In this document: positions 9,167 through 20,559 of the stretch, one piece after another
Numbering within the stretch: the stretch's first letter is position 1
How the letters are laid out: each line of letters begins with the position of its first letter
Assembly: GCF_014839805.1 (NCBI RefSeq)
Contig: NC_051142.1
Span: forward strand, 3,038,001 to 3,102,000
DNA from: Manduca sexta
Taxonomy: Eukaryota; Arthropoda; Insecta; Lepidoptera; Sphingidae
DNA: 64,000 nt
Reading direction: 5' to 3'
The notes under the pieces: model-generated
What the model saw: only the letters and a program-made list of their open reading frames with translations
What the model was told of the DNA's origin: nothing
The model's database searches: none
Program-made: the position numbers and the translations under genes

Positions 9167-11372
9167 TAGTTTCGAGTTTTTAAAGGTTTTAAATGCTTAC
9201 TTACATAAACAGTTCAGTACAGTACATTACAGGGACCAGCTAGATGCTCGCCTGGTACTGAGCGACACGGACTCCTACAAATAATAGCAGCACCGTGCAA
9301 AGCTACTAATTAGCAGCATTGTTGATATTCGTGTCCAATTTAAAAACATTTAAAGAAAAGTAATTACACTCAATTAATAAATCTCAGTAACTTGATTATG
9401 GGATTTTCCAAGCCAAGACAATAATAATATAACGAAAATTCATCCCTCAATATCACCAGGTTATTTCGCTCACGAATCTTAAATGAACACCCACTTTATC
9501 ACTATTCAAGCTTATTAGAAGCATGAAAATGCACCAAGAATTTTTCCAACGAGAATGAATAAGAAATTAATAATTCATAAACCGCACGAGACAGTCGCGA
9601 AATTAAGCTGTTGAATAAGGTATCTCGCGGCAAGGTCAAGCGTTTGGAACTTCAAAGGAGACGGGGGGTACGACCCACCGGAACTTCGCGCCGTCGGCTC
9701 TGGATTTATTACCAGGATGTGCTACAGTTATTTTTGATTAAAATGGGGGAATGTAAGTGGATTCGAAGTACAAAATATAGGATGAAGTATTTGGTATTTA
9801 TTAGTGAAGTCCGTGTGGTGTGTGTTCAAAAGTTTTTTTGGTGCCCGACAAAGATCGATTAACGATGGTCATACGAATCGATTTGTACTCTTTCAACAAA
9901 TTACCGAAAAATGTGTTTATTATCCTTTTAAGTTTCATGGTTGTAATTATAAACCGTGTTATTGAAATATTGATTTCTCGCGTAAAGTAAATTAGTGTCG
10001 AGTATCTCGGCTTAAGGGTACCGAGATGTTAGGATTTAAAACTAATTGTCGACTTTGATGACCTTATCCTTCCCAATTCTTATTCCTCTTTGTAAGTCAG
10101 TATTGCATTCACAATTCTTCTGGCTGTTTGTTCAAAATCATTTAACATCACATAATCTGCTTATGGGCTACCCATTGAAGTTCAATTTACTTCACGGAAA
10201 ACGGATATGTACTTTGATTTTAGACTATTAGAGCTTGTTTTATTTAGCGGATATAAATCAGGACATATAGGAACTTTCATCAGATTTACACCTTACTCTT
10301 AAACAGCTAAAGTTTCTTTTTATCTGATATAACTCAACGGATAAACATAAGATTTTTTGCCGACTCTACAACCGAACCGATGGCAGGTGCGCGTGAATGA
10401 ACCGAGATTGCTCTGGCGCAGTCAATGACCTCGCCTTTATTTTATTAATTTGATCCTTCTTACAACCGATCAGGCTTTATTTTTATGTAACACGTGTTAC
10501 TTCCGCACAATGTTGCAAAGTTACATTTTTACGCACAATAGTGCGACCTGATTGTGCAAGCATGATGCAAATTCGTCTAGTTTACTTTACTAGAGCATAG
10601 GCTTTCCATTCATGATTGTTATACAGAAATAAGTTCTAATATAAACAGTTAACGTCGTATTTGGATATTTGTATCATTTCAGTGTACAAATTCCTTGTAG
10701 TAGCAACCATCGAATACCTGATGTATATCACATAAATACTTGAACGAATTCAAAACTCAAATCGTCTATAGTTTTGTGTTCTTATCAACATTTTTTTTTT
10801 ACAAAAATAAAACTAAAGGGATTTACTTGATTTCACACAAAAAAAAAAAACGTTTCAATTAAGGCCATTTGATCTTTTGAATTAGTTTAGTTACTTTTGA
10901 CTGAATGCACATATCAAGGGAATAATTATAGGGAGTATACTAAATTTGCCTTAGAACGCTGGTTTACTATTTCGAAATTTAATGAGGTCTATCTCAAATA
11001 ACATTATAATTAAAATAATTTGAACTTTGTGTAAATTAACTGTTTTTAATCTAGGGCCTAGTTCAAATTTATTTTTTCTTTGATGCTCAATATTCTATCA
11101 CAACTTCTCTGATATCCACCTTCCCCCAATAAACTTTCGTGTTGAAACATGTGGTGACCCATAGGTTGTCTGATTACAAAATATTGCTACATAAAACAAT
11201 TACCTTCCAACTCAACTGCAGGTGTTAGTTCCAAACCTCTACTAATAAAATATTATTTACACAAGAAATTCCACGTAGCCATAAATACAGATAGTACTGA
11301 AATCTAATAAAACTACAGAACGAAGCTCGGCTGATTCAACTATGTATAAACGCTAAATATTCATGCAGCGCG
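9167..11372. other. No gene seen
   Basis: Two kilobases of AT-rich DNA without coding signal. Poly-T near 10791 and poly-A near 10840. A perfect E-box palindrome at 10487 is listed separately. Confidence 0.45.
10487..10500. promoter_or_regulatory. 14-bp perfect palindrome with CACGTG E-box
   Basis: GTAACACGTGTTAC is a perfect palindrome centred on CACGTG, a bHLH target. Just downstream are three variants of GCACAAT/ATTGTGC within 65 bp. A regulatory role is inference only. Confidence 0.25.
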
Positions 11373-11798
11373 TAGGGTTGCCACTAGCTACATCAAAGAT
11401 ATTGGATATTTTGATTTTGGTCAGTAGATCAAAGGAAATGTACCGCAAATAAATTTTGTTTATTCCAGTAAGATTAGCATAATATTGTAAGGTTATATAA
11501 CGTTTGATCTTGAGGTTCATAGTGAATGTAAATATTTTGAAACTTATGTATTTTCTGGATGGTTTTTATTTTAAATAGTGTCTTTTGTGCTATTTTTGCG
11601 TATTTGACTCGACTGTCTATTGGGAGGTCTTAAATTATTCCCAAGGCGAGTGAATTAGCGGGCTTTAATACCTCAATAAAGGACTGACCCAAATATAGTC
11701 ACAGTTCAAACTCTAATCTACATATGTAGCCACAAATACTCCCAGTGGATTACTGAGTGAAGTAGATACTGTAATCTCTAAATACCGTGCCAACCCTA
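11373..11798. mobile_element. Candidate MITE with TA duplication, 422 bp
   Basis: TA at 11373-11374 and 11797-11798 enclose ends GGGTTGCCACTAG and, reversed, GGGTTGGCACG. Only about 11 terminal bases pair, so this is weaker than the 5.6-kb element, but the ends match the element at 31494-31954. Confidence 0.45.
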
Positions 11799-11984
11799 GC
11801 GAGGCATCTGAGGTAAGGATAATAAAACTTCATATATTGTTGGCAGACGAAAAACCTACAAAGCTCCTTTAATATTTTAGCGTAAGTGATCTCCGCTGAG
11901 ATGCGATTCACGAACAGTGTCTGCTTTCTTTAATATTTAATCTTATTGCAATATATGTTTGTGAATGATTAATTTTAATAGTTT

Positions 11985-12055
11985 TTAACCGACTTCAAAA
12001 AAGGAAGTCATTATTGTTATTTTTTTAAATAGCTTTTGTTCGCGGCTCCGGTTTT
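11985..12055 (-). repeat. Short repeat ends, including a Helitron 3' end
   Basis: TTTTAACCGACTTCAAAAAA is a common dispersed lepidopteran word. It is followed by AGCTTTTGTTCGCGGCTCCG, the complement of a Helitron 3' hairpin end. No body is recognisable. Confidence 0.35.
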
Positions 12056-12091
12056 GTGAAAATGTTTTTCTGGTATAATAAATCCTTTTTA

Positions 12092-12360
12092 GGGTCTCGA
12101 ACTGGTGGTAGGATATATTTTATATTCGCCCGGATAGCGACCACCGTACACAAGGTGTTAAAACCCACTATAATAGCCGACATGTGTTGCATTCCGGATC
12201 AACTTGTGTATTTCCAATTTCAACAGGACGGCATAATTGTGTCGGCTGCCGAGGGGTAATAATATCTCGTCAGTCGACATTCTATTGGAGCCCACTCCAC
12301 TTACCATGACCTGATGGTCAACCTGCAGTAAGGTCACTTTGGGGTGCACATATAAAAAAA
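12092..12360 (+). mobile_element. Family C copy, near full length
   Basis: Starts ACTGGTGGTAGGATATATTT, passes GCCGAGGGGTAATAATATCT and ACTTACCATGACCTGATGGT, and ends in an A-rich tail. This orientation probably is the transcribed one, because the tail is poly-A-like. The next 80 bp resemble the end of other retroposons. Confidence 0.65.
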
Positions 12361-12651
12361 ACTGTCCATACCAAATTTCATAGAATTCAGGGATTTAACA
12401 GACACACAGACAAAGTTGCTTTAACACTCAAATAAGTATGGAATTATAGATAGCTTCAGTCTGATGAGGATCCGGGATTACGTTAAAACTAATTAAGGGA
12501 CAGAAAGGTTTATTCTAGGGAATTTTAGATAAAGGGATGAATTTTGCCTTTACTTAACTTTGGTTAATTGCACCCTTGCCTTCAGCCTGACTATGAACAT
12601 GTGTTCAAGTTAGTATCATAGCTAGAGGAAGGATATAAAAAACAAAAAACC

Positions 12652-12940
12652 TTATCTTCTTGCCGTTCGCCTGATGGTAAGCGATACGACCGCCCATAAA
12701 CAGTAGAAATACCATCCCCATCACCATGAATTACAAAGTATGGTTTGATATTCCACTGCACTCGCCATCCTGAGACATGAGATGTTAAGTATTATTATGT
12801 CCAGTCGTTACACTGGCTACAATGTTCTTCAAACCGGAACACAACAGTAACTATACACTGCTGCTTAGCGGCAGAAATAGACATTGTGGTGGTACCTACT
12901 AGGGCGGACTCTCACATATGAGAGACTTACCACCAGTGAA
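12652..12940 (-). mobile_element. Family D copy
   Basis: Read on the minus strand: GGTGGTAAGTCTCTCATATG, then GACATAATAATACTTAACAT, then CTTACCATCAGGCGAACGG. Same layout as copies at 22.4, 32.9, 38.2 and 45.8 kb. A SINE-like retroposon by its heterogeneous tail; no ORF. Confidence 0.65.
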
Positions 12941-13255
12941 CGTCCTTGTTAAAAAAAAAACAAAAATGACTTATCAGTTTTATAACAGATATACTGCCTT
13001 GGTAAAGAGGATGAAAATGACTAATAAATTTTAGTTACCACCAACACATGGTGAGAAGAAATTGTGTTAGAAAAAGGCCGAAAATTCGGACCATTACGCT
13101 TCCGAAGACTCATAGCTCTGTTCTACGTAAGTGTAACAATGTCAGACAGTATATTCTTTAGAATTGTGATACGGGTTCTTAGTGCTTAAGGTGAGTATTC
13201 ACTGAAAGAATTTACTTTTTTTTATATGAATTTTCTGTGCAAGTCTTTAACAGAA

Positions 13256-13377
13256 TAACTGATGAACTGATGAAGATCGCACAAAGTTGCTAATGCAGTC
13301 AGATTACTATAGAATATTCTGGAAATCTTTGGGGAGGCACTATGTTCAGCATTGATCATTCATCTCATCTCATCATT
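13256..13377 (+). mobile_element. Decayed RTE-like end
   Basis: The stretch GGAAATCTTTGGGGAGGC, then ACTATGTTCAGCA, matches the RTE C-terminus at 882-1001, but the frame is broken. A degenerate TCATC tail follows. Confidence 0.5.
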
Positions 13378-13902
13378 TTTTTTATCAAGACTTAGTCATT
13401 ACTTGTAAGATTACTATTACAAGTCGCGTCCACTTTCACTCACCGCCCCTTTAAGGAAAGGTAGATAAAAACATACAGCTTTGAAATACGTTTTTTATTA
13501 AAACCAATACACAAACTTATTAACTATTTTGTCCTAGGCCATACGCATCATAAATGTTTAGTACAAGCGACAGATTTTACACAATTGCAGTCATGTTTTA
13601 GCTAAAAAATCTATAAAAATAGATTATTAAGAAAATTCTTGTTTTAAAAAACAAAAATCACAAGCATTTCCCCCAACCCCACCCCTGCTTAGGAGCAGTT
13701 GAGAAAAACGCCAACTTCTTTATTTTAAAAGTGTTGGTGGGAACGCAACTTTATATTGTCTACCGACGTGTAGTGGCTCGCAAATCCCTCCGTTCCTTGG
13801 GGAGACGTTAAGTCGTCGATCTACGTTGTAAAATGACATCAATAATCCAGGAAAACGTGTATTATACCTGATTCATACTCTTGCGTTCAGGACAACCGCA
13901 TA
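13378..13902. other. No gene seen
   Basis: Spacer; no repeat assigned. Confidence 0.4.
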
Positions 13903-15149
13903 TCTATACTATTATATAAAGCTGAAGAGTTTGTTTGTTTGTTTGTTTGTTTGAACGCGCTAATCTCAGGAACTACCGGTCCAAACCGAAAAAATTCTTT
14001 TTGCGTTGGATAGCCCTTTGTTCGTGGAGTGCTATAGGCTATATATCATCACGCTATACCCAATAGAAGCGGAGCAGTAATGGCTAATCTCAGGAGCTAC
14101 CGGTCCAAACTGAAAAATTCTTTTTGCGTTGAATAGCTCTTTGTTCGTGGAGTGCTATAGGCTATATATCATCACGCTATACCCAATAGGAGCGGAGCAG
14201 TAATAGCTAATCTCAGGAACTACCGGTCCAAACTGAAAAATTCTTTTTGCGTTGAATAGCTCTTTGTTCGTGGAGTGCTATAGGCTATATATCATCACGC
14301 TATACCCAAAAGGAGCGGAGCAGTAATAGCTAATCTCAGGAACTACCGGTCCAAACTGAAAAATTCTTTTTGCGTTGGATAGCCCTTTGTTCGTGGAGTG
14401 CTATAGGCTATATATCATCACGCTATATTCAATAGGAGCGGAGCAGTAATGGCTAATCCCAGGAACTAACGATTCGAACTGAAATTTTTTTTTGGGTTGA
14501 ATAGTCCTTTGTTTGTGGAGTGCTCAAAGTCATATATCATTACGCTATGACCAATAGGAGCGGAGCAGTAATGGCTAATCTCAGGAACTACCGGTTTCAA
14601 CTGAAAAATTCGGTTTGTGTTGGATAGCCCTTTATTTGTGGACCGATATAAGCTATATATCATTACGCTATGACCAATAGGAGCGGAGCAGTAATGGCTA
14701 ATCTCAGGAACTACCGGTTTGAACTGAAAAAATCTTTTTGTGTTGGATAGCCCTTTGTTCCTGGAGTGCTATAGGCTATATATCATCACGCTATGACCAA
14801 TAGGAGCGGAGCAGTAATGAAACATGTTGCAAAAACGGGGAAAATTATAAGTTTTGAGAGCTTCCGTTGCTTGCGCTGCGTAAACGGTTAAAGTTATGCA
14901 ACAATGATGTGAGACGGGATTGTTCCACTTTAAAAGTTCTAAAAAATATAAAACAAAGCCCCCCGCTGCTTCTGTCTGTCTGAACGTGTTAAACTCAAAA
15001 ACTTCCCAACGTATTAAGATGAAATTTTGTATGGAGACAGTTTGAGACCCTGGGAAGAACATAGGCTCCCGGGAAACTACTACTTTTATAACGGAAAACT
15101 TTAGCCTGAAAAACTTTATAACGCGGGCGGAGCCGCGGGCAAAAGCTAG
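13903..15149 (+). mobile_element. Non-autonomous Helitron, 1.25 kb
   Basis: Begins TCTATACTATTATATAAAGC after host A (13902) and ends CTAG (15146-15149) before host T (15150), the A|T insertion pattern of Helitrons. A GC-rich hairpin GCGGGCGGAGCCGCGGGC sits just before the end. No Rep/helicase sequence is present, so it depends on an autonomous partner. Most of the 5' half is a tandem array (13960-14820). Related short copies are near 25.4, 26.6, 29.4, 30.5, 44.1 and 47.6 kb. Confidence 0.85.
13960..14820 (+). repeat. Tandem array, seven units of about 123 bp, inside a Helitron
   Basis: The anchor CTAATCTCAGGAACTACCGG recurs with small changes at 13960, 14084, 14207, 14330, 14453, 14575 and 14698. 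Each unit also has TTTGTTCGTGGAGTGCTATA and GGAGCGGAGCAGTAATGGCT. Units 2-4 are most alike; units 5-7 are more diverged, which suggests growth from within the array. Confidence 0.9.
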
Positions 15150-16214
15150 TATAATAATATAATTGAATGGCCCTTGTCACGAGTTGCAAGGTATCCAGAA
15201 TCCATTGCAACTTGCCTTTTTTATTCGCAACCACCGTAGTTTTGTTCTTCGAGTTCCTGTATTCGCAAACTTTACGAATTCCATGAGATTATTTTCTCAG
15301 TGCAACCTCACAAAGGTGCGTGGGTAAAGATTTCACAAAAAAGAATGATAATAGATATTTCACGCTTCATTAAAATATCATTACTTTAATACAATAAACC
15401 TTGAACAAAAAGCCAAGATAAAAACACTTTTAAAAATAAACAGAGCTCAAGGCAAAGCCAGCCTGCGCAACGATTATACAAAAGAAGTTAATTCATTTTA
15501 CCGCGATAAAAGGCAAAAGGTCTTGAAGAAAAAACTGGAACGTCAGAAACGGTTGAAAAATTTTATTAAATGACCGCAAGGAGCATCAAAGGGTTAAATT
15601 GCGCGGCTTAATGTAGCTTCGTGAGGGCCCGAGGGTTAATTCCGAAGAACTTTCTGCGAAGTATTATTGCATAAATCCTATTTCATTGTTTGAAAACATT
15701 TTCGTGTTCATATTTTATTTTTAATGTGCTAGTACATAGGAAATATTAAACGCTATTTCCATTAATAAAATATCCTCAGAAATAAACTATTAAGAAACCA
15801 TAATATAAAAAGACCCTATGATGAACAAAGTCACATTTTTTTTATATTTCAATCTGTCAAGACAATTTTTATATCATTTATATATTCAAAATCTTTCCCG
15901 AGGGAAAACATAGAGTATACTTTCAAAACAGATATTTGAAAACAATCAAAGGCCAAAGTTCTAATTACAACGCGCTAATGAATTCGTTGGTACTCGGTGC
16001 CAAATTAACACTGGTATAAGAAAACTTTCGTGCTTGCATATTGCTCGTTAACAATACCACGTTAGTTCAGAGGTAATTAAAAGACCCCTTAGTAGGTGCT
16101 ATTTGGAATATGTATGTAATATTGCATCATTGGAAATTTAGAATTTCTCGCCTATAATGCGTAATATGTGGTGAGAAGATGTTCGAGTTGTTAGTGAGAA
16201 TCTGCATTATGTAT
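15150..16214. other. No gene seen
   Basis: Spacer. A moderately GC-rich patch at 15.56-15.66 kb has no coding signal. Confidence 0.4.
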
Positions 16215-16221
16215 TATTTTT

Positions 16222-16800
16222 TATAGAGGCACGTAAAAGTGACCCCACTATCCCTGATGGTAAATGAAGTTGGGTCCAATAGAATGTCGATTGACGAGAG
16301 ATGATTACCCCTCGGCAGTCGACACAATAGGGGAAGGGCCTATGTTTGGTTTTTTACATTATTCTATATGTAATCGTTAAAAATACGAAAAAGAAGCACT
16401 CCTGCGAAAACTGCATAAAAATTGGTTAAAAATTGAGCGAGTAATTCATATTTAAAATATTGTAATGTGCAGAAGTGGGCGCGATGTAGGGATATCGCTT
16501 CATCTCTTTCGTTCGCACGCGTCGTAATTCCCGATGACGTCACATGTGGGTATTTCGTCTCTTTTGTTTCTTATTAATTACCCCTTCCACCGAAATTCGA
16601 AGACTTATAACTTGTTGATTTTTTACCGGATTTTAATAATTCCTTCTATATTATAATTTATATTATGTAAATATTTGATAATAGTAAAGAACAAAAATGA
16701 GTCCGGTACCCTATTATGCCGGCGTCTTGGAACGATATACACAGACTGATCCCGGAACGCGACGCACTTGTGTGCCACTATGGCGTGCTATATATGACCG
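16222..16800 (-). mobile_element. Composite family C element with internal insert, copy 1
   Basis: Family C sequence stops at 16329 inside CGACACAATA and resumes at 16712 with TTATGCCGG. Between lies a 382-bp insert (16330-16711). The same insert sits at the same point in the copy at 37018-37640, so the composite spread as one unit. The downstream end of this copy is diverged. Confidence 0.75.
16330..16711. mobile_element. Insert in family C (MITE-like), 382 bp
   Basis: Bordered by TA on both sides. Ends are GGGGAAGGGCC (GGGGACCGGCC in the sister copy) and, reversed, GGGTACCGGAC, a weak inverted repeat. It contains TTACCCCTTCCACCGAAATT and a perfect CRE palindrome TGACGTCA at 16535-16542. 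No ORF. A diverged independent copy lies near 24.44-24.79 kb. Confidence 0.6.
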
Positions 16801-17579
16801 GCGTCTATGAAAATGATCTGCAGCAGTTCGCAGTTATCTAGCTGACTTCTATAAACAAAGCGCAGAAAATGTTTTGTTCCATTTAAAATTAATGAGTGTG
16901 TCATGAGGTTTATCCGACCGCGGCTGAATTCAACGCGGCTTCATTCTATTGTTGAATATTTGCGAGTTTTCATATTTTATTTATGGTAGACTTGAAAAAC
17001 CTAGAAAAATTTCATTCGTCGTTTTTTTCACTAAGTAGACAATGTCTAGTACGACTCTACAATGAACCCTTAGACTTTACTGATGTACAGTCACCCACAT
17101 TAGTAGGTGAATGAAATCAAAACGTCAAATCGCTATACAATGTTGTGTTCTTAAGAAAATAGTTACCTTTCTTCACAAAAACAAAAAAAAATGTTTAAAC
17201 GAAACTGTAGGTGTATAAGTGATTTTCGGTTTTGAATTTGTTCATCTAGTTTTGTAGCTGACCGTATTTATTTTGCCATTGTTATTGTTTTAAACACATT
17301 TCTAGATCTTTCCCAAAAAGATACAATTGCGTGGATGTATGTCGACATATTGAAATAAACTATTTATCCGATTCTATCGCGTTTTTTCAATATTATTTCC
17401 TTTTCGATAAAAGACCTTCATCAGAGCAGACCCACGGCCACAAGTTATAGATACGTATTTGCTCGTATTGATCGTAAGATGCCTGATATCTAATCAAGCG
17501 ATCGCAAATAGATTGGATCTCATATTAATACAGTTGGTGTCACATATTCGCATACCACACGTATTGTATTTCACTACCT
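16801..17579. other. No gene seen
   Basis: Spacer; nothing recognised. Confidence 0.4.
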
Positions 17580-17640
17580 AATAAGCTCGTGTAACGTAAT
17601 TCTGTGGGTCGCGGGTTCGATTCGTGGCCATGTAAATGAC
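17580..17640 (+). repeat. tRNA-like SINE head fragment
   Basis: GCGGGTTCGATTCGTGGCC is a good B-box/T-arm match, but no cloverleaf closes around it, so it is a retroposon head rather than a tRNA gene. Confidence 0.3.
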
Positions 17641-17709
17641 GAGTATAATTACTTTGTAAAACTTTACTTCTTAAGATTTGAGGATTAAAGAATAACATAA
17701 TCCAAGCAT

Positions 17710-17945
17710 AAATATAAACCTACGTTTTATTACTAGTATGTATGTACTTTATTACGTTTATGAATTATAGCTTGCTTTAACGTTGAAGGCAAAAGGACAC
17801 CTGCATACCTGAGAAGTTCTCTATAGGAATTCTGAGGGTGTGTGAATTCTACCAATCCGCACTAGGCCAGCCTAATCCCTCTCAGTAGTAGACGAGGCCC
17901 GAGCACAGCAATGGGACAGTATATAATACATAGCTAATATTATTA
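17710..17945 (+). mobile_element. SINE-A copy, 5'-truncated and diverged
   Basis: Contains CTGAGAAGTTCTCTATAGGA, ACCAATCCGCACTAGGCCAG and the tail CAGTATATAATACATAGCTA. A block of about 15 bp between GGCCAG and CCTAATCCC is deleted relative to other copies. The tRNA-like head is lost. Confidence 0.7.
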
Positions 17946-18664
17946 TTATGTATGCTAAAGTCGCCGTTTATTCATATTAATTGATACAATTCAAAGACAA
18001 GTAGATGGTTCACAACGATAGACAGTCTACCTACATTTTTCTTAAAATATCACATGTATAGAATGTTCATTTGTCGAAGCTATTACGATTAGATGTAATG
18101 AGAGATACGATCTATTCTGAAGTTATATAAATATAAGTTATATAATAAATCATCTGCATTATAAAATTATTAAGTTCTTCGCTGACCTAACATTAGCATA
18201 GCTTCTTCCGTGATAGGGCAGATGTTACGAATTCTTATGCCAAAATGTATTATGTTAATTATACTTTCTTAGTATATCTTTCTATTTAATATGAATATTT
18301 TGAACAGGAAGTCAATCATTATTAGGCGTTGCGTAGACGCTGAGAAAGAGTTCACACTTCCATAAAATGAACAGATGACGACAGCATCTGCGTATCGCTT
18401 AATTTTCATCACTCACGTATTATAGAGCAGCTTCAGAATAGTGTAAGTTTTTAGTAATTGATTTTACCTAAAATATTAGTAAAGCTCTGAAAGAAAATCT
18501 ATTGAAGCCGACTTTATCATTCATAAAAAAATACTAAAAGCGTATTCAATTCATAAAATTCGCGCGTTGTTTGTTTACAAAGCTTCATATTGAAAAATAG
18601 TTGTATTTCTTCCAACTTCTTATATTTGATGATTCTCTTTTTTGATATAATACAAAAAAAAAAA
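17946..18664. other. No gene seen
   Basis: Spacer; nothing recognised. Confidence 0.4.
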
Positions 18665-18850
18665 ATGCGCCATAGTAGCCCACGTAAGCGTGTTGCCGGG
18701 ATCAGCCGGTGTATATCCGGTTCCGACAGGCCGGCATAATTGTGTCGACTGTCGAGGGGTAATCATCACTCGTCAGTCGATATTATTAGACCCAACTCCA
18801 CTTACTATTAGATGCAGTGGAGGCAATTTGAAGTGTCTATATAAAATAAA
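18665..18850 (+). mobile_element. Family C copy, 5'-truncated
   Basis: Starts at GCGCCATAGTAGCCCACGTA, lacking the GGTGGTAGG head, and continues through GTCGAGGGGTAATCATCACT to an A-rich end TATATAAAATAAAATG. Confidence 0.65.
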
Positions 18851-19704
18851 ATGAACGCAAAAAGTAGGGTTTACGTTTGATAATGCGGGCCCTTTCTCAC
18901 TGCCCTAACTACTTATTCCGGACGAGGCCTTACGCATCGGACCCATGGTAGATTTTTACTATCCGTTTTCCCATCCTCAAGATATATGTCATACATTAAT
19001 ACTAGTTAATAATATTTTCTAGCAGGTTCAATAAAATATTTTCTAGTTTTTCAACTACATCGGAATACCGAACAAGAAATAAGGCACTCCGATGAAATGG
19101 CGGCTATTGTTCCCAGTGGCTTTGAACACGACGTGATTTCGATTCCGCAGGGAACTTCAATATAATATAGCCGCAACGTGCAATTCACAGAGCAGTTGTG
19201 ACCAACAAGTCAACATAGGAAGTATTTTACTGTATTCTTTGTTGGTTTGGAATTCGACAAAATTTAATGCAAAGATCTATAACTATACGGTGAGAAGTAA
19301 GACTTAGTGCGAATATATTTTATAGCTTTTATTGCGGGTCCGTCCGCGTGACATAGTTTTTCCGGGATAAATGATTATCAATTCTACAAAATTGAACGTT
19401 CCATCAGTTCTCTATAATTGTTACCAGAGTATTGCAATAACCCTCTGTATATTAGCGAAATACATCCGTGCGAACACATCTTCATCTTCGAAAGAAGACA
19501 TGTTATTGTGTCAAAAACGGACAGCTGAAAATCGTCCTCTCTTGCGGTGCTCAACGGCACATCCGTAACTCGACTTTTCTATGTTATGTTATAAGAAATT
19601 ACGGCGGCGCCCCGTCCGTACCATGCCTGTGCCCCATGTCTTTTCTATGTAGCCCGCGCCTAAGATTTTGGTGCTGCGATAAAGTAGTAGTGGCATTAGG
19701 GCGT
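18851..19704. other. No gene seen; one possible repeat fragment
   Basis: The segment around 18880-18970 (GACGAGGCCTTACGCATCGG) reads like a dispersed lepidopteran repeat, but I cannot confirm it here. Confidence 0.3.
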
Positions 19705-19870
19705 GTCAAATTAAAAATACTGTTTACTTTTATTATTAGTTCAAATCTTACACTTTTTTATTTAGATCTACATTCAGAGTAACTCATTTTAAAATATAAT
19801 TTTCATATGGACAAGTTTGTGGTTTCATATAGTAGCGCTATGTCAAAATGACTCTTATATATAAGGCATA
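19705..19870 (+). repeat. Family F repeat copy
   Basis: Shares TTCAAATCTTACACTTTTTT and GTGGTTTCATATAGTAGCGC with copies near 29.1 and 62.95 kb. No ORF; unclassified. Confidence 0.55.
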
Positions 19871-20141
19871 AAATTCAATCTACCTTAACTACAGCAGACC
19901 TGAAGAGTTCGTAATAACCCGAATATTATGTACAAATTAGATTTTCGAGAGTTGTGTACGTGCCTCGGTTGTTCGCAGTTAACTGGCGTAAATTGTTTCC
20001 ATACTCTAAACGGCAAAAGAGGCAGTAGAGTTGCTTGTTTGCTGCCGCGAGGCCTCCGCTGACGAAGTTTGGATGTTAATGCGTTTTTTTTATTACAAAA
20101 TTACACGTCTTTATCCATGAGATCGTAGCCAGGATGCCTCA
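19871..20141. other. No gene seen
   Basis: Spacer between a family F copy and a hairpin element. Confidence 0.35.
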
Positions 20142-20252
20142 CTGCAATCGTTAATGTGAAAACAAAACATGTATGGGAATGACATGTCCTATCGATAAGT
20201 CTATCGCTAAGATATATTATTCTCATACATAAAGTTAGCGTTAACGATTGTA
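20142..20252. mobile_element. Hairpin MITE, about 111 bp
   Basis: The ends CTGCAATCGTTAA and, reversed, CTACAATCGTTAA pair, and pairing continues inward: TGTATGGGAATGACATGTC against TGTATGAGAATAATATATC, down to ATCGATAAG/CTATCGC at the centre. The element is one long imperfect stem, a fold-back non-autonomous transposon. Confidence 0.6.
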
Positions 20253-20261
20253 GAATTGGGA

Positions 20262-20545
20262 AGGGGGTAGGAGCTCAGAAGCCCCCGCGCACCAAAAGAC
20301 GATCTCGGCGTCACCGGCAGCATGAGACCTACCTTCTACGCTGCTGTCCATCCCGGGGGTCACCCGAATGTGCAAAAGCGCACTATGTACACTAAGGGCG
20401 GAGACGGACAGCCCCCTGCTGCCCGCCGACGAGCCCCGATGGCCCCTATTAGTCGCCTCTTACGACAGGCAGGGGATACCGTGGTGGAATTCTCCAAACG
20501 CCCCCAATCCACAGGGCGGAGAGCACCCATACCCTGTCGAGTTTA
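20262..20545 (-). repeat. GC-rich segment, possible non-LTR element 5' region
   Basis: Far richer in GC than its surroundings. The minus strand reads GTATCCCCTGCCTGTCGTAA then GAGGCGACTAATAGGGGCCA, words I associate with 5' parts of lepidopteran non-LTR retrotransposons (R1-like). Two plus-strand frames of 62 and 83 codons overlap here and are probably chance in GC-rich DNA. Family assignment is unverified. Confidence 0.3.
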
Positions 20546-20559
20546 TATCCATGTGATAA

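Noticed and set aside
13960..14820. CRISPR-like array
   Set aside because: Units are 123 bp direct repeats without unique spacers, inside a eukaryotic Helitron.
14769..15234. Minus-strand frames of 79 and 97 codons
   Set aside because: They lie within the Helitron and its 3' region; the frame follows repeat sequence and has no Rep/helicase motifs.
17599..17625. tRNA gene at GGGTTCGATTCGTGGCC
   Set aside because: No acceptor stem pairs around it; more likely a SINE head fragment.
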